Shown one piece after another: positions 1-8,293 of a DNA stretch of 64,000 bases. The position numbers were made by a program, and so were the translations under genes. The notes under the pieces were generated by a model that saw only the letters and a list, made by a program, of their open reading frames with translations, searched no databases and was not told the origin of the DNA. Each line of letters starts with the position of its first letter. Positions within the stretch are counted from its first letter, which is position 1. The DNA is from Flammeovirga sp. EKP202 (lineage in GTDB: Bacteria > Bacteroidota > Bacteroidia > Cytophagales > Flammeovirgaceae), in assembly GCF_014534745.1 (NCBI RefSeq), contig NZ_JACVVP010000020.1, positions 62,001 to 126,000 of the forward strand, written 5' to 3'.

Positions 1-926
1 GAACGGATGCTAATCTTAAAAGTCTTTCTTTTGACTTTTTTGGCAACTTATGGACGAGCTCCCAATTTTATATCCACCAAAGAGATACTGAGGGAACTTG
101 GACACACACAAGAAATTCTAGCTTAAGCTCTGCTGCCATTGCAACTCAAAATTCTACTCAAAATGATGTTTGGTTTATATTGGATAATAATCGATTACTT
201 ACCTACAAAGAAGGTAGTACTCGTTTCTTAACAACTGATCAAACTAGTGGTGGACTTCCTTCGAATGTTGTTTTCACCATTCAGTTGGATAACAGTGGAA
301 GCATGTGGATGGGTACAGAAGATGGTAGTGCTGAATATTTTGGTTTCTCTCCTTCTGAAGTCAGTGAATTTTCAGTCGCCTTACCTCGTTTTGATGGCTT
401 TCCACTATTAAGGGGTGAAAGAGTGTTGAGTTATGGTATTGATGGCGGAAATAGAAAATGGATTGGTACAGGTAATGGCCTTTGGCTTTTCAGCAAAGAT
501 GGAGGGCAGTTGTTTGAATACTTTACTCAAGATAATTCTCCGCTCTTGTCCAATGAAATCAAAACTATTGGAATACAGCCAAGTACCGGAGAAGTATTTA
601 TAGGAACTGATAACGGTGTTGTTTCTTACCGATCAGATGCTACCGAACCTTCAAGAACAATTGATAAAATTACTGTATTCCCAAGTCCAGTGAGACCAAA
701 TTATAATGGTGTTTTAACAATAAACGGCTTGGTGGATAATGCTAGTGTAAAAATCACTGACACGGCAGGAAATATTGTTTGGGATGGAAAATCTTATGGT
801 GGTAGTACTTCATGGAATCTTAGGTTAGACAGCGGTACAAAACCTGCAACAGGTGTTTATTTCATATTTGCCACTGACCTTGATGGTGTAGAAAAGAATG
901 TTGGGAAGTTTGCGGTGATTAGGTAG
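1..926 (+). CDS. PorZ-like propeller protein, C-terminal part (5' end outside window)
   Basis: The frame is open from base 3 to the stop at 924-926, so this is the 3' part of a longer gene. The visible part holds two-component-regulator-type propeller repeats (for example MWMGTEDGS, KWIGTGNGLW, VFIGTDNGV). It ends in a beta domain of about 80 residues starting VFPSPVRPNYNG and containing ATGVYFIFA, which looks like a type IX secretion C-terminal domain. The phrasing VRPNYNG..INGL..NASVKITDTAGNIVW closely matches what I remember of PorZ, the surface component that helps attach cargo to anionic LPS in the T9SS. PorZ is my preferred reading; a generic propeller protein with a sorting domain is the alternative. 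A terminator hairpin follows 20 bases after the stop. Confidence 0.75.
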   Translation, partial: TDANLKSLSFDFFGNLWTSSQFYIHQRDTEGTWTHTRNSSLSSAAIATQNSTQNDVWFILDNNRLLTYKEGSTRFLTTDQTSGGLPSNVVFTIQLDNSGSMWMGTEDGSAEYFGFSPSEVSEFSVALPRFDGFPLLRGERVLSYGIDGGNRKWIGTGNGLWLFSKDGGQLFEYFTQDNSPLLSNEIKTIGIQPSTGEVFIGTDNGVVSYRSDATEPSRTIDKITVFPSPVRPNYNGVLTINGLVDNASVKITDTAGNIVWDGKSYGGSTSWNLRLDSGTKPATGVYFIFATDLDGVEKNVGKFAVIR

Positions 927-945
927 TTTCCAATCAATATATATC

Positions 946-988
946 AAGCTCATTCTTTTGTCAGTTTACAGAAGGATGAGCTTTTTTA
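946..988 (+). terminator. Rho-independent terminator after the PorZ-like gene
   Basis: Arms AAGCTCAT (946-953) and ATGAGCTT (976-983) pair perfectly, with a further CTT/AAG pairing inside after one mismatch. A run of Ts follows at 982-987. Confidence 0.8.
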
Positions 989-1084
989 TGATATAAGAGT
1001 TTTTAAGGTGTAGCTAACAAACACATTGTAAACTAAATTATAGTCAACTTTCATTTGTTCTTTCTACCAACATTTATAAGATCG

Positions 1085-1297
1085 ATTTTCAAGCTTCCTT
1101 CTTCTTCATTTTTGTCTTAACACAAAAACGAAGCAAAAAAGTCAAGGCTTTGAAGTCAAAAGCTAAATTCCATTCCTCCCACCTAAATGATTTTAAACTC
1201 GCTAAAGCTCAAACAAAAAAATCATTCTTAACGGCTCAATACATGAAATTCTTAACGCTTTTCCCTTCAAGGCCGAAGGAACTTACTGCTAGATGAT
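1085..1297 (+). repeat. Candidate Bacteroidota interspersed intergenic repeat
   Basis: The segment has an unusual lysine/serine-rich open plus frame without a good start (for example LTQKRSKKVKAL, HSSHLNDFKLAKAQT, FPSRPKELTAR). It resembles, from memory, multi-copy intergenic sequences in Cytophagales and Flavobacteriia that are often over-annotated as short proteins. There is only one copy in this window, so the call rests on recognition and not on a visible second copy. Confidence 0.35.
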
Positions 1298-1342
1298 TAC
1301 CTAATTACAAATCAAAAGAAAAGTGTTTTATAATTCTCTTCT

Positions 1343-1382
1343 AAAAACTTGTAGAACCATCAATCGATATTCCTACAAGTTT
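1343..1382 (-). terminator. Terminator of the small lipoprotein gene
   Basis: AAACTTGTAG (1345-1354) pairs perfectly with CTACAAGTTT (1373-1382). Read on the minus strand the stem is followed by a short T run. Confidence 0.65.
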
Positions 1383-1413
1383 ATTATTCCATAAAATCAT
1401 CTTCAAGAAAAAA

Positions 1414-1770
1414 TCAATCACAATACACAAACTCATCCGAAGGAGCTTCTTCCAATGAATTAATATCCTGTTCTAATGCGGGAAAAGAAGAAATAGCAAC
1501 TCCATCACAAGCTCTTCGTTTTAGACCAGAAGCATTCAATATAGTTTGACCTCCATCAGGTGACATTGATACTCTTTGCCATGCTCCTTTGACAAACTCA
1601 TTCGTTGAATTAATATAGACTTCAAAGTTTGTATTGGAATGATAGATGTACAAAGTATCTCTACTTTCACTGTACAGTACTTTATCAAAATTCCCTCCTA
1701 AGGGTTCGACATCTTTAGAACACGAGGCAATGAAGGGTAAACTGATTAGAAATAACGCTAATTTTCTCAT
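1414..1770 (-). CDS. Small hypothetical lipoprotein
   Basis: This 118-residue protein starts with a lipoprotein signal peptide: MRK, a hydrophobic stretch, and a lipobox FIASC with Cys17 as the lipidated residue. The mature part is about 100 residues, with no domain I recognise. It carries three further cysteines, of which the last (VYCD) is at the C-terminus. It is probably anchored in the inner or outer membrane facing the periplasm. It is transcribed alone, divergent from the gene at 1981, and has its own terminator. Function unknown. Confidence 0.65.
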   Translation of the reverse strand: MRKLALFLISLPFIASCSKDVEPLGGNFDKVLYSESRDTLYIYHSNTNFEVYINSTNEFVKGAWQRVSMSPDGGQTILNASGLKRRACDGVAISSFPALEQDINSLEEAPSDEFVYCD

Positions 1771-1920
1771 TTTTATTTAGTTTGATATTATACAAATTAA
1801 AATAGATAGTATCAGAAAACCATTTCGGAGCGGAGAAAATTCAGATTCGTTCACAAAACAAAAATGAACTAGCGTTATATTGCCGATTTACTTTTTAAAA
1901 TAAACAAATCACTATCATTT

Positions 1921-1948
1921 TTTGAATGGAAAATCTAAGGTATTTTTG
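1921..1948 (+). promoter_or_regulatory. Promoter upstream of the 176-residue protein
   Basis: TTTG at 1921-1924 and TATTTTTG at 1941-1948 (consensus TANNTTTG) are separated by 16 bases. This is slightly short for the Bacteroidota sigma factor. The -7 box is 33 nt before the start codon. Confidence 0.5.
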
Positions 1949-1980
1949 TTGAAAATAAACCACCTTACAAATTCATTATC

Positions 1981-2511
1981 ATGAGTAAAAAAGTTAGAAT
2001 GTGTTACCCTTACCTTAAGGAAACAAGTTTTAAGTGTGACTTTGAAGTTGAGACGGATTCTTTAGCAAGTCATATCGGATACGCTTATTCAAAAGCAGAT
2101 CAATTTCCAGAAATGAAAAAGGAATTGATTTGGCTTTGTGAAATGGCTTATCATGTCAATGGATCAATAAGAGGAAATGTAGCTGTTACTCCAGAAGATA
2201 TTGACAGAGCTATCGGTATTCATGATAAATACCAAGCAATGGTAGAAAAAGAAACTAAAATGTTTAGCCTTCCTCTTGGCACTGAATTATCAGGTATGCT
2301 TAACCTTTGTCGCTCCAAAAGTAAAAATTCGACACGTTGGGCTTACAAAATAGCAAAATTTGAGGATGTAAAAGTAGACGGTCTAGTACCTGACTTGTTG
2401 AACACCATGGCGAATATCTTTTTTGTAATGTCAGTTTATGTCAATAAAATGGCTGATTTGGAAACTATTGAATTTGTTTCTAAAAGCTATGATGTTCGTT
2501 ATTTTGATTAA
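1981..2511 (+). CDS. PduO/cobalamin adenosyltransferase-like protein, probably not catalytic
   Basis: This 176-residue protein has the layout of the PduO-type ATP:cob(I)alamin adenosyltransferase helical bundle: DSLASHIGYA near residue 27 (family D.LNS.IG), FSLPLGTELSGMLNLCRS near residue 98 (family F.LPGG..LA..L...R), and LLNTMANIFFVMSVYVN near residue 139 (family LNRLSDLLFVLARY.N). The ATP-binding residues are missing. The N-terminal GD.G.T loop is absent, the RRAER motif is replaced by a run ending NSTRWAY, and the SD and R of the third motif are AN and V. I infer a relative of the fold with lost or changed activity. It sits 14 nt before dinB and may be cotranscribed with it. The family assignment is by eye. 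Confidence 0.5.
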   Translation: MSKKVRMCYPYLKETSFKCDFEVETDSLASHIGYAYSKADQFPEMKKELIWLCEMAYHVNGSIRGNVAVTPEDIDRAIGIHDKYQAMVEKETKMFSLPLGTELSGMLNLCRSKSKNSTRWAYKIAKFEDVKVDGLVPDLLNTMANIFFVMSVYVNKMADLETIEFVSKSYDVRYFD

Positions 2512-2525
2512 TAACTAATTCAACA

Positions 2526-3599
2526 TTGATACGTAAGATTATTCATATTGATATGGACGCCTTCTTTGCTTCCATTGAACAGAGAGATTTTCCTCACCTT
2601 AGAGGGAAACCTGTTGCTGTTGGTGGAAGTAGAGAAAGAGGTGTAGTGGCAGCAGCAAGTTACGAGGCTCGTAAGTTTGGTGTTCGATCTGCTATGCCCT
2701 CTTCCTTGGCTTACAGGAAATGTCCTCAAATCATTTTTACGAAATCGAGATTTCATGTCTACAAAGCGGTATCAGAACAAATCAGAAAGATTTTTTATGA
2801 ATATACCGATCTTGTCGAGCCATTATCATTGGATGAAGCTTACTTGGATGTCACTGAAAATAAAAAAGGAATTGCCTCTGCAATCCAAATTGCAGAAGAG
2901 ATCAGAAAAAAAATTAGTGATACACTTAATTTAACAGCAAGTGCCGGAGTTTCTTACAATAAGTTTTTAGCCAAGACAGCATCGGATATTAATAAGCCCA
3001 ATGGATTAGCAGTTATTCTCCCAGACGAAGCGATTGATTTCTTAGAAAAATTACAAATTGACCGATTTTATGGAATTGGAAACGTTACGGCCGACAAAAT
3101 GAAAAAGTTAGGTATCTTCAAAGGGAGTGATCTTAAAAAATGGCCATTAGAACACCTGATTGATACTTTCGGAAAAAGTGGAAAGTTTTACTATCATATT
3201 GTGAGAGGTATCGACAATAGACAAGTAAAACCTTCTCGTGAACGGAAATCGATCGGTGCAGAACGCACTTTCTCCAAAGACATAGCTGATGTTGGCACCA
3301 TGAAACAGCACTTAAGTAAGATTGCTGAGATTCTTTGGAAGAGAATCACAAATGCCAATAAATATGGTAAAACTTTAACTGTAAAAGTAAAGCTTCACAA
3401 TTTTGAATCGCATACAAAAAGTAAGACTTTCGAAAAAAGAATTATCAACTACAACTTTTTGTTGCAAGAGTCTTATCACTTGTTAGATGATCTTGAACCA
3501 CAAAAGTTCAATGTAAGGCTTCTAGGTATTAGTGTCAGTAATTTTAGCAGTAATGATGATGAACCTGAAAACACACAGGAACAATTGAAATTGTTTTAA
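2526..3599 (+). CDS. dinB: DNA polymerase IV (Y family)
   Basis: This 357-residue protein is an error-prone translesion DNA polymerase. The palm holds HIDMDAFFASIEQ (metal-binding Asp9) and SLDEAYLD (second acidic pair, about residue 102). The finger segment YEARKFGVRSAMPS is typical of DinB. A helix-hairpin-helix thumb (FYGIGNVTADKMKKLGI) and a little-finger domain follow. The last five residues, QLKLF, are a textbook beta-clamp binding motif. The start is a TTG codon, which gives the expected N-terminus just before KIIHIDMD. It lies 14 nt after the adenosyltransferase-like gene. Confidence 0.96.
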   Translation: MIRKIIHIDMDAFFASIEQRDFPHLRGKPVAVGGSRERGVVAAASYEARKFGVRSAMPSSLAYRKCPQIIFTKSRFHVYKAVSEQIRKIFYEYTDLVEPLSLDEAYLDVTENKKGIASAIQIAEEIRKKISDTLNLTASAGVSYNKFLAKTASDINKPNGLAVILPDEAIDFLEKLQIDRFYGIGNVTADKMKKLGIFKGSDLKKWPLEHLIDTFGKSGKFYYHIVRGIDNRQVKPSRERKSIGAERTFSKDIADVGTMKQHLSKIAEILWKRITNANKYGKTLTVKVKLHNFESHTKSKTFEKRIINYNFLLQESYHLLDDLEPQKFNVRLLGISVSNFSSNDDEPENTQEQLKLF

Positions 3600-3991
3600 A
3601 TAAATACTATCTAATACTCTAATTTAAATAATAGCTAACTACGACAAATGCTAAAAAGTAACCTAATAATAATCCTAAAAGTAGACCTAAACCAAAGTAG
3701 CTATGACTTGTCAACAATTTTTTAATTTGATGTACCATAGTCAGTCACGTTAAATTATAATTATTTACATATATTTACAAATATAGCATTTTTAGTCTCT
3801 TCACAAAATTTAATTTTATAATTAAATGATGCAATTGTAGATGTAAACTTTACTATTACGCTTCAATGTGAATACTTAATCATTTTTAAATAAGAATATT
3901 TTCAATTTAAGGGTTATCAAGATAAGAAAAGTAGATCATTCCTACTCCCCCTTCTATTCGTTAATATATTCATTACCAATTAAATAAAAAG
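3600..3991. other. Intergenic region between dinB and the hydrolase gene
   Basis: The region is very AT-rich. It holds one plausible short minus-strand gene (3619-3738). The rest, about 3740-3991, shows no gene or clear terminator. Confidence 0.5.
3619..3738 (-). CDS. Putative 39-residue single-pass membrane protein
   Basis: An ATG at 3738 opens a 39-codon frame. It has a short polar start (MVHQIKKLLTSHS), one leucine/glycine-rich transmembrane helix (residues about 14-36) and a short tail ending at a TAG. Basic residues before the helix suggest a cytoplasmic N-terminus. No homologue is recognised. It is convergent with dinB. The clean basic-then-hydrophobic layout supports a real microprotein, but an AT-rich region can produce this by chance. 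Confidence 0.4.
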   Translation of the reverse strand: MVHQIKKLLTSHSYFGLGLLLGLLLGYFLAFVVVSYYLN

Positions 3992-5368
3992 ATGAAACGA
4001 AACATCATTTCAGTAAATATTTTCCTTTTAATTTTTCTATTATGTAGCCCAATGCAAGCTCAAAATTTAGTAGGTCCATGGAAAGGTGAATTAAAAGTTC
4101 CTACCGGAAAACTTACGATTATCTTCCATATCAAACATGAAAACAACCGTTTTTCAGGTACTATGGATGTTCCTGAACAAGGGGGAAAAGGTATACCTAT
4201 CCATAGTGTTCAATACCAAAATCCTTTTTTAACAATAGAATTACCGAACCTAGGAATAAAGTATGTAGGCAATGTGTTAGATGATGATCATATTGAAGGT
4301 ACATTCCAACAAGGAGGAGCTTCTCTTTCATTGAACCTCAAGAAAAGTTTGGAAGTTGTACTTGATCAACCAAAACCTCAGGAGCCTCAAGCACCTTTTC
4401 CTTATATTTCAACTAACGTGACTTTTCAGAATGGGGACATCACTTTGAGTGGTACTCTTACTCGCCCTAAAGAACATAAAAAGTACCCTGCCGTCATTTT
4501 AATTTCAGGTAGTGGACCGCAAGACAGAAACCAAGAAATTTTAGGCCATAAACCCTTTCTGTTATTAGCAGATCAATTGACAAGAAGTGGTTTTGCTGTA
4601 TTGCGATTTGATGATAGAGGAACAGCAAAGTCTACCGGTAATTTTGCAAGTGCCACAACCTATGATTTTGCAGATGATGTTGTAGAAGCTTTTCACTTCC
4701 TTGAAAAAAGAACTGATATCGATACTCAAAAAATTGGTTTACTAGGACATAGTGAAGGCGGTATTATTGCTGCTGTTGCCCATGAAAAAGTTCCTCAAAT
4801 CGGATTTATGATATTAATGGCAAGTCCAGGTGTCAATGGTAAAGATTTAATGCTTCTTCAGAAAAAAGTTATTGAAGAAAAAAGTCTACTTCCAGCTCCA
4901 ATAGTGGCTCAAAATCAAAAAATGTTTGGAGAAGCATATGATATGATTCTCAGAAAAGAACAACCCATTTATGACCGCTTAAAAGAATATTTCAAACATC
5001 AGCTTAATGCTCAAGTGAGTGACCAACAGATCCACACTATTGTTCAATCAATATCAACGCCTTGGTTCTTGGAATTTATAAGATTGGACCCTTCCACTTA
5101 TTTTCAAAATGTAAAATGCCCAGTATTAGCATTAAATGGTTCCAGAGATGTACAGGTGGTTGCTTCTCAAAATTTACCTGCAATAGAAGCCGCCTTGAAC
5201 AAAGCGGGTAATAAGGATGTAACAATATTAGAATTGGAAGGCTTGAATCACCTCTTTCAAGAATGTTCTACTGGATTACCTACCGAGTATGGTCAAATTG
5301 AACAAACTCTTTCTCCCTTGCTTTTAGATGAAATAAAAAAGTGGATTGCTTTTAAAACAGAGCAGTAA
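3992..5368 (+). CDS. Secreted alpha/beta hydrolase (prolyl-oligopeptidase-like fold)
   Basis: This 458-residue protein has a Sec signal peptide (residues 1-23, ending MQAQ). A beta-rich N-terminal domain (about 25-125, opening VGPWKGEL) is often found in front of Bacteroidota hydrolases. The alpha/beta-hydrolase domain follows, with oxyanion segment ISGSGPQDRN, nucleophile elbow GHSEG (Ser254), a late Asp in NGSRDVQV and a His in GLNHLF. Such enzymes are esterases or peptidases in the periplasm or outside; the substrate cannot be told. No sorting domain is present, so a periplasmic location is likely. Confidence 0.88.
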   Translation: MKRNIISVNIFLLIFLLCSPMQAQNLVGPWKGELKVPTGKLTIIFHIKHENNRFSGTMDVPEQGGKGIPIHSVQYQNPFLTIELPNLGIKYVGNVLDDDHIEGTFQQGGASLSLNLKKSLEVVLDQPKPQEPQAPFPYISTNVTFQNGDITLSGTLTRPKEHKKYPAVILISGSGPQDRNQEILGHKPFLLLADQLTRSGFAVLRFDDRGTAKSTGNFASATTYDFADDVVEAFHFLEKRTDIDTQKIGLLGHSEGGIIAAVAHEKVPQIGFMILMASPGVNGKDLMLLQKKVIEEKSLLPAPIVAQNQKMFGEAYDMILRKEQPIYDRLKEYFKHQLNAQVSDQQIHTIVQSISTPWFLEFIRLDPSTYFQNVKCPVLALNGSRDVQVVASQNLPAIEAALNKAGNKDVTILELEGLNHLFQECSTGLPTEYGQIEQTLSPLLLDEIKKWIAFKTEQ

Positions 5369-5381
5369 AAGAAATGATAAA

Positions 5382-6326
5382 TTAAGCCTTTGACAGCATT
5401 GATTGCGCTACTTTTTTATCAGAATGAAGTTGTTCGATCAATGCTTCTACTCCATCAAATTTCATCTCGTCACGAATATGATCTACAAATTCTACTTTTA
5501 CCTGTTGATCATAAATGTCTGATGAAAAATCAAAAATATTGACTTCAATAGTTTGTTGGATTCCTGCCGTTACAGTTGGTCTTCTTCCGATATTCATCAT
5601 ACCATTATACCAAACCTCACCCACTAAAATCCTTACAACATATACACCGGATTTAGGAAGCAATTTAAACTGATCTAAAAGTTGAATATTTGCGGTAGGG
5701 AAACCGATCTTTCTTCCAATCTTATTGCCACTGACGACCGTTCCCTCAAAACTATAATTATAACATAAATATTTACTCGCCAAACGAACGTCTCCGGCTT
5801 CTAATAATGCATTACGAATGGCTGTAGAACTCACCGCTGCATTCTCGATTTCCTGTTTTGTAATTTCTTCCACCTCAAAACCAAATTCTTCTTGGTGGGC
5901 TTTAAGATATTCAAAACCTCCTTCTCGGTTTCTACCAAAACGGTGGTCATAACCAATGACAAGTTTGGTGGTATTAATTTTTTCGATTAATATTTTTCTC
6001 ACAAAATCCATAGAAGTCATTTGGGAGAAATCTGCATTGAACTCGATTACAATTAAATGGTCAATTCCTTCCAACTGTAATCGTTCAATTTTTTCTTCAA
6101 GATTCGTTAATAGCTTTAATGATTTCCTAGCTTCTTCAGGTTGAATCGTAAACCTTGGGTGAGGCCAGAAAGTAATTAATACCGTTTCTGACTGATCTTT
6201 TTTAGCCACTTCTCTAAGATGTGTCAAGATCTGTTGATGTCCATAGTGTACACCATCAAAAGTACCACTTGTTACTGTTGCCCTCTTTAAAGGGATGAAA
6301 TTTTCTATACCGTAATGTACTTTCAT
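5382..6326 (-). CDS. ribF: Bifunctional riboflavin kinase/FMN adenylyltransferase
   Basis: This 314-residue enzyme phosphorylates riboflavin to FMN and adenylylates FMN to FAD. The N-terminal nucleotidyltransferase domain shows GTFDGVHYGH (residues 21-30, the HxGH motif) and a later VSSTAIR motif. The C-terminal flavokinase domain shows GNKIGRKIGFPTANI and a central NIGRRPT. Length is normal. It is the last gene of a minus-strand run with truB and uppP, but a strong hairpin separates it from truB. Confidence 0.96.
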   Translation of the reverse strand: MKVHYGIENFIPLKRATVTSGTFDGVHYGHQQILTHLREVAKKDQSETVLITFWPHPRFTIQPEEARKSLKLLTNLEEKIERLQLEGIDHLIVIEFNADFSQMTSMDFVRKILIEKINTTKLVIGYDHRFGRNREGGFEYLKAHQEEFGFEVEEITKQEIENAAVSSTAIRNALLEAGDVRLASKYLCYNYSFEGTVVSGNKIGRKIGFPTANIQLLDQFKLLPKSGVYVVRILVGEVWYNGMMNIGRRPTVTAGIQQTIEVNIFDFSSDIYDQQVKVEFVDHIRDEMKFDGVEALIEQLHSDKKVAQSMLSKA

Positions 6327-6377
6327 TCAAAAATCGCTGTTATCAATTACAAGCATTAAATATATGATATCACAAAG

Positions 6378-6408
6378 AATAAGAGCATGATTAATGCATG
6401 CTCTTATT
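6378..6408 (-). terminator. Hairpin between truB and ribF
   Basis: AATAAGAGCATG (6378-6389) and CATGCTCTTATT (6397-6408) form a perfect 12-bp stem with a 7-nt loop. It covers the truB stop codon (6404-6406). On the minus strand a modest T-rich tail follows. It may be a partial terminator or an mRNA stabiliser within the operon. Confidence 0.6.
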
Positions 6409-7102
6409 CCTCTACTTCTTGTCGGTTTCTCCAATCTCTAATGACTTCAATCCACTCATCAACGGTCTTTGCATCCTTTACGTCATACTCTCCGATTTTT
6501 GTTCTTCGCAGTGCTGACATGTAGGCTCCGACACCTAGAGCTTCTCCAAAATCTCTTACAAAACTTCTTACATAAGTTCCTTTAGAGCAAACCATTCGGA
6601 ATTGAATTTTTGGAAAGTCAATTGAAGTAATTTCCAATTCTTTGATTTCAATTTCACGAGGATCAATCTTCACTTCCTTCCCTTTTCGAGCATGTTTGTA
6701 GACTCTCACACCATCTACTTTAATAGCAGAGTGCATAGGCGGAACTTGCATAATCTTTCCTGTAAATTGAGGCAATAGATCGTAAATATTTTTCTCAGTG
6801 ATATGACTGGAATCTACTTCATTTTCAATCTCAGTTTCCAAATCAACAGAAGGTGTAGTGGCACCAATCACCATTTCGCCTTCATATTCTTTAATTTGTC
6901 CCTGAATCTGATCTATTGTCTTTGTTTTTTTTCCTGTACACAATATCAAAAGCCCTGTAGCCAAAGGATCCAAAGTACCTGCATGCCCTACTTTCTTCAC
7001 CTTCATTTCCCAGCGTAACTTTTTCACTACACCAAAGGAAGTCCATTCCAATGGCTTATCCACCAATACAGTTTCTCCTGCTACAAAATCAAAATCCTGC
7101 AT
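6404..7102 (-). CDS. truB: tRNA pseudouridine(55) synthase
   Basis: This 232-residue enzyme makes pseudouridine 55 in the T-loop of tRNAs. The catalytic motif GHAGTLDPLATG is present with Asp45, preceded by the typical DKPLEWTSFGVVKKLR. Other family blocks are KEYEGEMVIGATTPS and a C-terminal CSKGTYVRSFVRDFGE. It lacks the C-terminal PUA extension of the E. coli enzyme, as many Bacteroidota forms do. It lies 16 nt after uppP. Confidence 0.96.
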   Translation of the reverse strand: MQDFDFVAGETVLVDKPLEWTSFGVVKKLRWEMKVKKVGHAGTLDPLATGLLILCTGKKTKTIDQIQGQIKEYEGEMVIGATTPSVDLETEIENEVDSSHITEKNIYDLLPQFTGKIMQVPPMHSAIKVDGVRVYKHARKGKEVKIDPREIEIKELEITSIDFPKIQFRMVCSKGTYVRSFVRDFGEALGVGAYMSALRRTKIGEYDVKDAKTVDEWIEVIRDWRNRQEVEE

Positions 7103-7118
7103 ACTGTTTGTTTATATC

Positions 7119-7910
7119 TTAATTAAGTAAAGAATAGACGATAGCGATTGTTCCGACGCTTGCACACCAAATGGAGAAGTACATCAATTTCGACTTCTTC
7201 ACCAATGAAATCATCCATGTACAAGCGACCATTCCCGTAAAAAAGGCGGCTACAAAACCAACAGTCATTGGAACCACCTCAAAAGTAGATGAAAATGCTC
7301 CGTCTAATATATCTTTCGCTATTTTACCAAAAATCAAAGGTACTACCATCAAGAATGAAAAACGGGCAGATTTCTCTCTGTCAATTCCTAATAAAACTGA
7401 CGTAGAAATCGTTGCACCTGATCTTGAAATACCTGGTAAAATGGCAATGGCTTGGGCAATACCAATAATGATTGCCTCTTTATAACCTACACTTTTGTTG
7501 GTGTTTTTTGCCTTATCGGCCAATATTAATAATACAGCTGTTACAATTAACATACACCCAACTAATAATACAGCACCTCCAAAAAGTTGTTCGATTTGAT
7601 CGTTTAGAAATACTCCTACAAAGGCTGCAGGAATCATTGAAAGAATGATCTTTAAAGAAAATTGTGTTTGTTCATTCCATTTAAATTGGAATAATCCCAC
7701 TAAGATCTCTAAAATTTCTTTCCTAAAAATAACCACTGTAGACAGTGCTGTCGCAAAATGAAGTACAACAGTCATCATCATACTTTCTTCTGCAACACTA
7801 GTATCCCCTAGTATTACCTTGGCAAGCTCTAAGTGACCACTACTACTTACGGGTAGGAATTCCGTTAGACCTTGGATAATACCAAGAACAATGGCTTCAA
7901 AAATATTCAT
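7119..7910 (-). CDS. uppP: Undecaprenyl-diphosphatase
   Basis: This 263-residue integral membrane protein (BacA/UppP) dephosphorylates undecaprenyl pyrophosphate to recycle the lipid carrier for peptidoglycan and LPS. Signature motifs are EFLPVSSSGH (residues 17-26) and PGISRSGATIS (about 160-170), which bracket the active site. About eight hydrophobic helices are visible. It is followed closely by truB and preceded by the DUF3098 gene. Confidence 0.96.
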   Translation of the reverse strand: MNIFEAIVLGIIQGLTEFLPVSSSGHLELAKVILGDTSVAEESMMMTVVLHFATALSTVVIFRKEILEILVGLFQFKWNEQTQFSLKIILSMIPAAFVGVFLNDQIEQLFGGAVLLVGCMLIVTAVLLILADKAKNTNKSVGYKEAIIIGIAQAIAILPGISRSGATISTSVLLGIDREKSARFSFLMVVPLIFGKIAKDILDGAFSSTFEVVPMTVGFVAAFFTGMVACTWMISLVKKSKLMYFSIWCASVGTIAIVYSLLN

Positions 7911-7944
7911 TGATAATTTAAATTAATATGGTTTGTTCGCTAAT

Positions 7945-8172
7945 TTATTCTGAAACGTCTTTGGATTTTGAGTTGACTAGAATGGCATAAAAGTTCAAAC
8001 CAAAACCGCTCATTACGATGATTGGCCCTACTGTTAAACCTAAAACACCGAATCCCATTGGCGCTGATTCCAATGACATTACAAAAAAGCCTAAGGCAAT
8101 TAACAGGATACCGATAAGCATCCACATGTAATTTTTCTTTCCAAATGCTAAGTGTTCTTTATTATTGCTCAT
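7945..8172 (-). CDS. DUF3098 family small membrane protein
   Basis: This protein of about 75 residues has two transmembrane helices (after FGKKNYMWMLIG, and LGLTVGPIIVMSGFGLNFYAI), matching the DUF3098 pattern as I remember it. I take the ATG at 8172 (MSNNKEHL) as the start because a longer frame from 8226 adds an unlikely N-terminus. In many Bacteroidota the gene lies between ftsX and uppP. Here uppP follows, but the upstream neighbour is an NFACT gene and not ftsX. A role linked to division or the envelope is inferred from that context only. Confidence 0.8.
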   Translation of the reverse strand: MSNNKEHLAFGKKNYMWMLIGILLIALGFFVMSLESAPMGFGVLGLTVGPIIVMSGFGLNFYAILVNSKSKDVSE

Positions 8173-8293
8173 GAATTTTGTGATTTCAATTTTGTGTATA
8201 ATCCACAAAGTTAATAGTTCAGTCAAATTATTTACTATTTCATAAATAGTATATTAAAAAATTACGTGGTTTGTCAGATAGTTTAATATTCAT

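Larger units (their letters stand above)
989..1413. other. Intergenic region with no convincing gene
   Basis: This stretch lies between the PorZ-like gene and the lipoprotein gene. It holds a candidate interspersed repeat (about 1085-1297) and the terminator of the downstream minus-strand gene (1343-1382). I see no promoter or RNA gene. Confidence 0.6.
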
